From: Nitriliruptoraceae bacterium
GTDB lineage: Bacteria > Actinomycetota > Nitriliruptoria > Nitriliruptorales > Nitriliruptoraceae
Assembly: GCA_007131525.1 (NCBI GenBank)
Contig: SLQK01000053.1
Location: 1-5,034 of the forward strand
DNA length: 5,034 bases
Reading direction: 5' to 3'
Made by a program: the position numbers and the translations under genes. The notes below the pieces were generated by a model that had not been told where the DNA came from, did not search any database, and saw only the letters and a program-made list of their open reading frames with translations. Shown piece after piece: positions 1-5,034 of the stretch. Within the stretch, counting starts at the first letter, position 1, and every line of letters begins with the position of its first letter.

Positions 1-76
1 ACCAGGTGTCCAGGATGCGGTCGGAGCCCGCCACCCGGGTGGCCAGGCCGACCCCGAGGGCGGCGAAGGTCGTCAT
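1..76 (-). CDS. dapD: Probable tetrahydrodipicolinate N-succinyltransferase, N-terminal fragment
   Basis: Only the first 25 codons, read leftward from an ATG at 76-74, lie in the window; the rest is beyond the left edge. The peptide has GVGLATR at residues 8-14 and ILDTW at 21-25. From memory, actinobacterial DapD (for example the M. tuberculosis protein) begins with the same arrangement: a G-[IV]-G-L-A-T block, a short variable stretch, then VLDTWFP, all within the first 25 or so residues. DapD transfers succinyl from succinyl-CoA to tetrahydrodipicolinate in cytoplasmic lysine/meso-diaminopimelate synthesis. The start is supported by this alignment; the ribosome site is weak (a GGAA about 8 nt upstream). 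The gene is divergent from the respiratory operon and probably unrelated to it in function. With so few residues the call is tentative. Confidence 0.55.
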   Translation of the reverse strand, partial: MTTFAALGVGLATRVAGSDRILDTW

Positions 77-227
77 CTCTGCGGTTCCGGTCGGTGGGCG
101 ACGGCGCGGACGGTGGCGAGCGTAGCCAGACCCTGCGGTCCGCCCGGCTGGGACGGTCGGCCCACTCTCCGACGAGGGTTGGAACATCACCGGGACCTTC
201 GACCCTGATATGTACGGACCTCCCCGC

Positions 228-240
228 CGTGACGGTCACG
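228..240. promoter_or_regulatory. Perfect palindrome, candidate operator
   Basis: CGTGAC-G-GTCACG is a perfect inverted repeat with 6-bp arms and one central base. It lies in the divergent intergenic region, about 190 bp before the operon's start codon and just downstream of the AT-rich patch. The half-site CGTGAC recurs at 342-347. The GTGA/TCAC halves recall CRP/FNR-type sites, but the 3-bp spacing between them is too short for the usual 6-bp spacer, so the family of any binding protein is unknown. Binding is inferred from symmetry and position only. Confidence 0.3.
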
Positions 241-415
241 AACACCGGGGTACGACTGCCCTAGGGGGCTGCGTCGACGCCGACCACCATGCACGCCAAC
301 GGATGGGCGTGGGTCTGCGCCGACCACGCACCGCTCCCGCACGTGACACCGCACAGGCGCCGCGACGGCTCCCGACTCCCTGCTGTCCGCAGGCCGGAGC
401 CCAGCGCGCCGGATC

Positions 416-420
416 GAGGA
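416..420 (+). promoter_or_regulatory. Ribosome binding site that fixes the start of the oxidoreductase gene
   Basis: GAGGA ends 6 nt before the ATG at 427. It decides between this start and an upstream in-frame ATG at 289. The upstream start would add 46 residues unlike a signal peptide in front of the twin-arginine motif, and nothing resembling a Shine-Dalgarno sequence precedes it. Confidence 0.7.
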
Positions 421-426
421 CAACAG

Positions 427-2730
427 ATGCCCAGGGTGCAGTTGGACATCACGCGTCGGACCTTCATGAAGTCCGGAGTCGCCGCGGGGGTCGCCGGCGC
501 GCTGGGCACGCAGGGCATGAAGGGGGCTCCGGCCTTCGCTGCCGGCATCGATGAGGACGCCTGGTACCGGCAGGGCCGCATCGAGACCACCTACAACGTC
601 TGCGACATGTGCCCGTGGCACTGCGGGCTCGTGGTCCGCAGCGTCGACGGCGTCGTCTACAAGATCGACGGCAACCCCAAGGACCCGAAGAGCCGCGGGT
701 TGCTGTGTCCCCGAGGTCAAGGTGGCGTCTCCTTCCAGTACGACCCGGACCGGCTCCGAGCGCCCATGGTGCGCACGGGTGAGCGGGGCGAGGGACGCTT
801 CCGCGAGGTCGAGTGGGACTTCGCGCTCGACCTCATGGCACAGAAGCTCGAGCAGATCCGTCAGCGCTCCGGCGAGGAGTCCGTCGCGATCTTCGGTCAC
901 GGTGCGAGCGACTACTGGTGGGTCGAGCACTTCGCCCAGGCCTGGGGCACACCCAACGCCGCCAAGCCGGCCTCCTCGCTGTGTATCTCGCCCCGAGATG
1001 AGGCGTCGATCCTGACCTTCGGCTGGCCGGTCGGCGGGCACGAGCCCCTCGACTGGGAGCGGCTGGAGTGCCTGACGTTGATCGGCAGCCATATCGGCGA
1101 GGACGCCCGCAACACCGTGATGCAGGACTTCGCCAACATCCACGGTCGTGCCGGCAAGATCATCGTGGTCGACCCGAGGCTGTCGAGCGCGGGCACGAAG
1201 GCGGACCACTGGCTGCCGATCAAGCCGGGGACCGACACCGCGCTGCTGCTGGCGTGGCTGCACGTGCTGATCACGGAGGACCTCTACGACGCGCCCTACG
1301 TGGAGCGCTGGGCCAACGGGTTCGACCGGTTGGAGGCGCACGTCCAGGACAAGACCCCGGAGTGGGCGGCGGCCATCACCGACCTCGACGCCGAGAAGAT
1401 CCGCGAGACGGCTCGGACCATGGCGGCGCACGCCCCCCGGTCGGTCATCATGCCGGGACGCCATGTCACCTGGTACGGCAACGACACCCAGCGCATGCGG
1501 GCCGTCTACCTCGTCAACACCCTGCTCGGTGCCTACGGGCGCGAGGGTGGCATGTACTTCAACCGGTCCCCCTTCATCGGGGACGTGCCGCTCCCGCCGT
1601 ACACGATCGCCGGGAGCGCGGGTGGGTGCGCCGCGGAGCCCGACGAGGATGCGGCTGACGGTCCGGGGGAGCTCGCCCAGGGACCCACGGGCAAGGTCCG
1701 CGCCGACGGGGCGCAGGAGCGCTTCCTCCAGGGGCCCACGGCGATCCAGGAGCTCATCGAGCCCATGATCTCCGGTGAGCCCTACCGGATCGAGGCCCTG
1801 ATCGCCTCCGGCGTCAACCTCTTCCACGCGATCCCGAACCCGGCACGCACCAAGGAGGCCCTGGCAGCCCTGGAGCTGTTCGTCGCCGTGGATGTGCTCC
1901 CGATGGAGTACACGGCGTGGGCGGACATCATCCTGCCGGAGTCGACCTACCTCGAGCGCTACGACGACCTGTTCACGATGGCGCACAAGACGCCCTACAT
2001 CCACCTGCGGGAGCCCGCGGTCGAGCCGATGTACGACACCAAGCCGGGCTGGTGGATGGTCAAGGAACTCGGCGAGCGGGTCGGTCTCGAGGGCTTCTTC
2101 CGCTGGGACGACATCGAGGAGTTCCTCAACACCCGCCTGCGCTCGGTCGGGACCGACATCGATGGGCTGCGTGCGGAGGACGGGGTCATCCTCCAGGAGG
2201 GACGCCCCTTCCTCGAGGACTTCGACACCGGCAGCACGCCCTTCGCGACCCGGTCGGGCAGGATCGAGCTGTTCTCGGACACGCTGGCCAACAACGGCCT
2301 CGACGGCCTGCCGGAGTACGAGCCGGTCGACGAGCCCCCCGAGGGCTACCTGCGGCTGCTCTACGGACGCCAGCCCGCCCACACCTTCGCCACCACCCAG
2401 AACACCCCCGTCCTCCACGAGGTGACGCCGGAGAACGAGCTGTGGCTCAACGCTGACGTGGCCGAGGAGCTCGGTGTCGCCGATGGCGACCGCGTGATGC
2501 TGGAGAACCAGGACGGGGTCACCGACGGGCCGATCAAGGTCAAGGCCACCCAACGGATCCGCCGCGACGCGGTGTTCATGGCCCACGGTTGGGGACAGCG
2601 CTCGGAGCTGCTGACCAACGCGAACGCCGTCGGCGCCAGCGACGCCAAGCTCCAGACCACCTGGAACCTCGACCCGGTCTGCGGTGGTGCCGGGCTGCGC
2701 GTGAACTTCGTGCGCATCACGGAGGCCTGA
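427..2730 (+). CDS. Tat-exported molybdopterin oxidoreductase catalytic subunit, Psr/Phs-like
   Basis: This 767-aa protein is a bis-MGD enzyme of the DMSO-reductase superfamily, predicted to work on the outer membrane face. A twin-arginine signal (TRRTFMK, residues 9-15, then a hydrophobic stretch and APAFA-A near 34-39) directs folded export. A [4Fe-4S] motif follows: Cys59-x2-Cys62-x3-Cys66-x27-Cys94. Cys186 (SSLCISP) sits where the molybdenum ligand is expected. DPR (249-251) and KPGTD (266-270) are typical cofactor-binding segments. LPESTYLERYDD (503-514), EPMYDTKPGWW (533-543) and HTFATTQN (652-659) resemble polysulfide/thiosulfate reductases, and the length matches PhsA (about 760 aa). 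Residues from about 641 form the dinucleotide-binding domain. Cys186 is followed by Ile, not the His that pairs with Cys/Sec in formate dehydrogenases, and there is no in-frame TGA for Sec. An acidic Gly/Ala-rich insert lies near 399-418. The family is firm; the sulfur substrate is inferred. Confidence 0.9.
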   Translation: MPRVQLDITRRTFMKSGVAAGVAGALGTQGMKGAPAFAAGIDEDAWYRQGRIETTYNVCDMCPWHCGLVVRSVDGVVYKIDGNPKDPKSRGLLCPRGQGGVSFQYDPDRLRAPMVRTGERGEGRFREVEWDFALDLMAQKLEQIRQRSGEESVAIFGHGASDYWWVEHFAQAWGTPNAAKPASSLCISPRDEASILTFGWPVGGHEPLDWERLECLTLIGSHIGEDARNTVMQDFANIHGRAGKIIVVDPRLSSAGTKADHWLPIKPGTDTALLLAWLHVLITEDLYDAPYVERWANGFDRLEAHVQDKTPEWAAAITDLDAEKIRETARTMAAHAPRSVIMPGRHVTWYGNDTQRMRAVYLVNTLLGAYGREGGMYFNRSPFIGDVPLPPYTIAGSAGGCAAEPDEDAADGPGELAQGPTGKVRADGAQERFLQGPTAIQELIEPMISGEPYRIEALIASGVNLFHAIPNPARTKEALAALELFVAVDVLPMEYTAWADIILPESTYLERYDDLFTMAHKTPYIHLREPAVEPMYDTKPGWWMVKELGERVGLEGFFRWDDIEEFLNTRLRSVGTDIDGLRAEDGVILQEGRPFLEDFDTGSTPFATRSGRIELFSDTLANNGLDGLPEYEPVDEPPEGYLRLLYGRQPAHTFATTQNTPVLHEVTPENELWLNADVAEELGVADGDRVMLENQDGVTDGPIKVKATQRIRRDAVFMAHGWGQRSELLTNANAVGASDAKLQTTWNLDPVCGGAGLRVNFVRITEA

Positions 2731-2731
2731 G

Positions 2732-3511
2732 ATGAGCCAAGCGTTCCTGCTCGACCTCACCCAGTGCATCGGCTGCACCGGCTGCGTCGTGGCCTGCAAG
2801 ACGGGCAACGAGCTCGCCGAGGGCACCAGCTACATCGAGATCCGCAACCGTGAGCGTGGGACCTTCCCCGACGTCACGGCCGGGTTCGACAACCACCGCT
2901 GCTACCACTGCACCGATGCCGCCTGCGTCAAGGTGTGCCCGACCGGCGCGCTGTTCCAGGAGGATGGCCTGACCCGGGTCAACAGCGATGCGTGTATCGG
3001 GTGCCAGTACTGCGTGCAGGCCTGCCCCTACGACGTGCCCAGGATGGCCGACGGCGTCTCGACCAAGTGCGACGGGTGTCGGGATGTCACCCGGGCAGGT
3101 GGCACCCCATGGTGCGTGCAGACCTGCCCGAGCGATGCGCTGCAGTACGGCACCCGGCAGGAGATCGCGGCCGAGGCCCACCGTCGCGCCAGCGTGATGC
3201 GGGAGAAGTACCCCAACGCGCAGGTCTACGGCGAGAGCCAGGCCGGCGGGCTCGGGATGCTGGTCGTGCTCCCCGACGACCCACAGGCGCTGGGCATCCC
3301 CGCCGACCCGGTCATCCCGACGGTCACCGAGGCCTGGCAGGACTTCGCCCAGCCGATCGGCGTCGGTGCCATCGCGCTGACCACCGTCGGTGCCGGGATC
3401 GCGGCGGTGATCGCCCGGCGGAACCGACTCGCCGAGGAGCAGGCGCACGCCACGGCGGACGCGACGGCCACCGGTCCCGCCGCCGACCACGATGATGAGG
3501 AGCGGTCATGA
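2732..3511 (+). CDS. Four-cluster ferredoxin-like electron-transfer subunit with C-terminal membrane anchor, FDH-N beta-like
   Basis: This 259-aa protein has 16 cysteines in four groups: 12/15/18/22, 57/60/65/69, 88/91/94/98 and 113/116/128/132. That is the pattern for four [4Fe-4S] clusters, which would wire the molybdenum subunit to the membrane. After the cluster domain, a VYGESQAGGLGMLVVLP segment (165-181) resembles formate dehydrogenase beta subunits. One hydrophobic helix (about 208-228) ends in RRN and is followed by a polar Ala/Asp-rich tail, which matches the FdnH/FdoH anchor and is absent from short PhsB-type subunits. There is no signal peptide, so export is probably by riding with the Tat substrate. 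The ATG lies 1 nt after the previous stop, and its ribosome site (GGAGG, 2721-2725) overlaps the end of that gene, implying translational coupling. The role is firm; the exact partner enzyme class is less so. Confidence 0.9.
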   Translation: MSQAFLLDLTQCIGCTGCVVACKTGNELAEGTSYIEIRNRERGTFPDVTAGFDNHRCYHCTDAACVKVCPTGALFQEDGLTRVNSDACIGCQYCVQACPYDVPRMADGVSTKCDGCRDVTRAGGTPWCVQTCPSDALQYGTRQEIAAEAHRRASVMREKYPNAQVYGESQAGGLGMLVVLPDDPQALGIPADPVIPTVTEAWQDFAQPIGVGAIALTTVGAGIAAVIARRNRLAEEQAHATADATATGPAADHDDEERS

Positions 3512-4230
3512 GTGACACCCGGATCGCCGAGGTGGAGGGCGCCGACCGTGAGGAGCAGCTGCTGCGCTACCGGCCTGCTCAGCGCTACATCCACCTGCTG
3601 GTCGCCAGCTCCTTCACCGTGCTGTTCCTGACCGGTCTGCCGCTGATCTTCGAGCCGCTGTCCTTCCTGGCCGCCAACGGCTGGTCCCGGATCATCCACC
3701 GCATCGCCGCGGTCGCCTTCATGGCGGTGCCGTTCCTGTACTTCCTCGCCGACCGCCAGGGCGCCAAGGAGCTCATCGTCGAGTCGTTCCAGTACGACAA
3801 GGACGACCGTCGCTGGTTGCTCCACATGGGCAAGTACTTCCTCGGGCAGGCCGAGGGCATGCCACCGCAGGGACGGCTGAACGCCGGTCAGAAGCTGCAC
3901 CACCTCGCCGTCCTGATCCTCGGTGCCGGGGTGGTGTTCTCCGGGCTGGTCCTGTGGATCTGGGCCGGCCAGCTCACCGACGTCCAGCTGTCCTGGGCAG
4001 CGCTCGTCCACAACATCTCGATGCTCGGCCTCGTGCTGCTGCTGATCGGCCACATCTACTTCACCGTGCTCTACAAGGCCATCAACGCGATGCACACCGG
4101 CTACGTGCCGCGGACCGACGCGGAGCTCGAGCACGCCAAGTGGGTCGCCGAGATGGACGCGCTGAAGGCGCGCGAACCGAAGCTGCCCCCAGCCGAGCAA
4201 GGCCCGACGCCGGGTTCGCCCGAGCGGTGA
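3508..4230 (+). CDS. Membrane cytochrome b subunit, formate dehydrogenase gamma (FdnI)/PhsC-like
   Basis: This 240-aa integral membrane protein has four predicted helices at about 27-48, 62-81, 132-152 and 166-188. Histidines suited to bind two b hemes are His29 (helix I), His64 (start of II), His168 and His182 (IV). The 14-residue spacing of the last pair equals that of FdnI His155/His169, as I recall them. NAGQK (125-129) before helix III matches the FdnI segment at its menaquinone site, and MHTGYV (195-200) after helix IV is also FdnI-like. The protein should exchange electrons between the iron-sulfur subunit and the quinone pool. It is not the NrfD-type quinone subunit of Wolinella or Thermus PsrC. 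Its ATG overlaps the previous stop (ATGA, 3508-3511) with GAGGAG at 3497-3502, so translation is likely coupled. The C-terminus, from about 200, is charged and probably cytoplasmic. Confidence 0.9.
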   Translation: MSDTRIAEVEGADREEQLLRYRPAQRYIHLLVASSFTVLFLTGLPLIFEPLSFLAANGWSRIIHRIAAVAFMAVPFLYFLADRQGAKELIVESFQYDKDDRRWLLHMGKYFLGQAEGMPPQGRLNAGQKLHHLAVLILGAGVVFSGLVLWIWAGQLTDVQLSWAALVHNISMLGLVLLLIGHIYFTVLYKAINAMHTGYVPRTDAELEHAKWVAEMDALKAREPKLPPAEQGPTPGSPER

Positions 4231-4279
4231 TCGCCACCGTTGGCGCTCGTCGACGCGGCGGACGTGGGGCGCCACAGAT

Positions 4280-4291
4280 CTGTACGTACAG
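4280..4291. promoter_or_regulatory. 12-bp perfect palindrome, candidate operator
   Basis: CTGTACGTACAG is perfectly symmetric and lies in the 120-bp gap between the cytochrome b gene and the lipoprotein gene, 59 nt before the latter's ATG. It overlaps AGATCT (4276-4281). With no T-run and no loop it is not a terminator, so a dimeric regulator site is the simplest reading. Its half TGTACG also occurs at 211-216, in the AT-rich patch upstream of the operon. No regulator family is assigned. Confidence 0.35.
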
Positions 4292-4308
4292 CAACCCGAA
4301 GACCCCGA

Positions 4309-4325
4309 CCGGTGGGACCCACCGG
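4309..4325. other. 17-bp inverted repeat in the leader of the lipoprotein gene
   Basis: CCGGTGGG-A-CCCACCGG is a perfect inverted repeat. As RNA it could fold into a 7-bp GC-rich hairpin with a GAC loop. It ends 25 nt before the lipoprotein ATG and 12 nt before its ribosome site. No T-run follows, so it is not a classical intrinsic terminator. It could be an attenuating or RNA-stabilising hairpin that sets the lipoprotein's level relative to the three enzyme genes, or a second protein-binding site. Confidence 0.35.
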
Positions 4326-4350
4326 CGGACGACCACTGAGAGGATGAACG

Positions 4351-5034
4351 ATGCGCACAACCCGCGCGCGGTCGCTGCTCGCGGCCCTGCTCGCACTCAC
4401 GATGGTGCTGGCGGCCTGCGGCAACGGCGACAACGGCGAGACCGCCGAGCCAGAGGACGACCCTCTCGCTCTCGATCTGGACGAGGACGAGGAGGAAGCG
4501 GTCGAGGAGGAAGAGGAGGCGGTCGAGGAGGAGCCGGCGGCCGAGTTCGACCTCGTCGCTGCGGTCACCGAGTTCACCGAGACCATCCCTGACGGCTGGA
4601 TGTTCATCCGGACCGTCGAAGACCTCGAGGAAGCGATCGCCGCCACGGATCCGGTGCTCCTGGATGTTCGGACCGCCGCTGAGGTCGAGGAGAACGGGAC
4701 GATCCCGGGCTCGATCAACATCGACCTCCGTGAGTTGGCGCAGAACCTCCAGTACGTCCCGACCGACCAGCCCGTCTACGTGTTCTGCGCCACGGCGTGG
4801 CGTGCCGGTCTGGCCACGTCGTCGCTGCGCATGCTGGGCTACGACAACGTGCTCGGCTTCTCTCCGAGCGCCCCGGGATGGGAGGCCGCTGGGAACGAGC
4901 TCACTATGGACGTCGAGCCGCTCGTGGACTATGGCGCCCCGGACGTCGAGCCGGAGTTCATCGCCGCCGTCGATGAGTTCCTGTCCACCCTGCCCGAGGG
5001 CTACCTGACCTTCCCGGGGGCTGACAACGCCCTC
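4351..5034 (+). CDS. Rhodanese-domain lipoprotein, 3' end beyond window (probably tandem rhodanese)
   Basis: An ATG with a strong ribosome site (GAGAGGA, 4338-4344, 6-nt spacing) opens 228 codons with no stop before the edge. Residues 1-23 form a lipoprotein signal: Arg-rich start, hydrophobic core, lipobox LAAC with Cys23. The mature protein would be anchored on the outer membrane face. Residues 30-65 are a linker with 21 Asp/Glu in 36. Residues of about 86-189 form a rhodanese domain: LLDVR (103-107), GTIPGSINI (116-124), and the active loop Cys146-ATAW-Arg151, with Cys146 the predicted persulfide carrier. The usual His of GHIPGA is Thr117. Residues 205-218 repeat 70-83 (8 of 14 identical), so a second domain probably follows. 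It probably handles sulfane sulfur for the upstream enzyme, as Sud does for Psr in Wolinella. The 120-bp gap leaves open whether it has its own promoter. Confidence 0.85.
   Translation, partial: MRTTRARSLLAALLALTMVLAACGNGDNGETAEPEDDPLALDLDEDEEEAVEEEEEAVEEEPAAEFDLVAAVTEFTETIPDGWMFIRTVEDLEEAIAATDPVLLDVRTAAEVEENGTIPGSINIDLRELAQNLQYVPTDQPVYVFCATAWRAGLATSSLRMLGYDNVLGFSPSAPGWEAAGNELTMDVEPLVDYGAPDVEPEFIAAVDEFLSTLPEGYLTFPGADNAL
4498..4532 (+). repeat. Short in-frame direct repeat coding the acidic linker
   Basis: GCGGTCGAGGAGGA occurs at 4498-4511 and again at 4519-4532, offset by 21 bp (7 codons). It encodes two copies of an AVEEE block in the lipoprotein linker (residues 50-54 and 57-61). The in-frame duplication suggests growth by slippage. 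Linker length may therefore vary between related strains. Confidence 0.6.

Larger units (their letters stand above)
77..426. promoter_or_regulatory. Divergent intergenic region (350 bp), no gene seen
   Basis: This gap separates the leftward dapD-like gene from the rightward oxidoreductase operon and must hold promoters for both. No open frame in it has a convincing ribosome site or a recognisable product. For the leftward gene, a TANNNT-type -10 (TACGCT on the minus strand, plus-strand 119-124) would give a leader of about 35 nt, but I see no matching -35. For the rightward operon, the most AT-rich patch is about 179-216. It contains TTGGAA (179-184) and TGATAT (206-211), but their 21-bp spacing is too long for a standard sigma-70 promoter, so this is only a candidate. 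The region also has a 13-bp palindrome (228-240), an 8-bp palindrome CCCTAGGG (259-266), CACGTG (340-345), and a 10-bp direct repeat CGCCGACCAC at 278-287 and 318-327, exactly 40 bp apart. Confidence 0.5.

Noticed and set aside
278..327. Direct repeat CGCCGACCAC at 278-287 and 318-327 as an operator pair
   Set aside because: The same 10-mer also appears at 3481-3490 inside a coding region, so it may be compositional chance. It is noted only in the intergenic entry.
289..426. N-terminal extension of the oxidoreductase to the in-frame ATG at 289
   Set aside because: It lacks a ribosome site and would place 46 unrelated residues before the Tat motif. The ATG at 427 has GAGGA at correct spacing and puts the Arg pair at residues 10-11.
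210..554. A 114-codon plus-strand frame starting in the intergenic region
   Set aside because: It overlaps the Tat signal of the oxidoreductase out of frame, is rich in Arg and low in complexity, and has no convincing start signal.
187..2826. An 879-codon open frame on the minus strand, antisense to the oxidoreductase
   Set aside because: Long antisense frames are expected opposite GC-rich genes with strong third-position bias. The translation is Arg/Val/Gly/Asp-rich with no recognisable domain, and the opposite strand encodes a clear enzyme.
4232..4245. Possible terminator hairpin CGCCA-CCGT-TGGCG just after the cytochrome b stop codon
   Set aside because: The stem is only 5 bp and no T-run follows. 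Hairpins this short arise often by chance in GC-rich DNA.
3226..4275. A 349-codon minus-strand frame opposite the beta and gamma genes
   Set aside because: It spans the junction of two well-supported plus-strand genes and has low-complexity composition with no motif. It is a shadow of codon bias.
4664..5008. A 114-codon plus-strand frame within the rhodanese gene
   Set aside because: It is out of frame with the open lipoprotein/rhodanese reading frame and consists mostly of Ser/Arg/Thr. The real gene lacks a stop in the window and so is easy to miss.

Overview
The window is GC-rich throughout, with strong third-position GC bias and Shine-Dalgarno-led starts. It looks like a high-GC actinobacterium. 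The best lineage clue is a 25-codon fragment at the left edge, on the minus strand, that resembles the N-terminus of actinobacterial DapD. The acidic character of the last protein would also fit a salt-adapted, deep-branching actinobacterium, but that is a guess.

Layout: (1) 1-76, minus strand: 5' end of a probable dapD (lysine/diaminopimelate synthesis). (2) 77-426: a 350-bp divergent intergenic region with a 13-bp palindrome and no convincing gene. (3) 427-4230, plus strand: a tightly packed three-gene operon. It encodes a Tat-exported molybdopterin oxidoreductase (767 aa), a ferredoxin-like subunit with four [4Fe-4S] motifs and a C-terminal membrane helix (259 aa), and a four-helix di-heme cytochrome b (240 aa). 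The first junction has a 1-nt gap and the second an ATGA overlap. (4) 4231-4350: a 120-bp gap with two perfect inverted repeats. (5) 4351 to the window end: a lipoprotein with a very acidic linker and a rhodanese domain. It is open at its 3' end and probably continues into a second rhodanese domain.

Together the genes describe an outward-facing respiratory enzyme. The catalytic subunit works on the outer face of the membrane. The iron-sulfur subunit carries electrons between it and the membrane, and the cytochrome b exchanges them with the quinone pool. The catalytic subunit carries sequence signatures of the polysulfide/thiosulfate reductase (Psr/Phs) branch and lacks the Cys/Sec-His pair of formate dehydrogenases, whereas the two partner subunits look like formate dehydrogenase-N beta and gamma. 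A rhodanese lipoprotein on the same membrane face supports a sulfur substrate (polysulfide, thiosulfate or a related sulfane-sulfur compound). It may act as a carrier, like Sud in Wolinella. Substrate and electron direction are inferred, not shown by the sequence.
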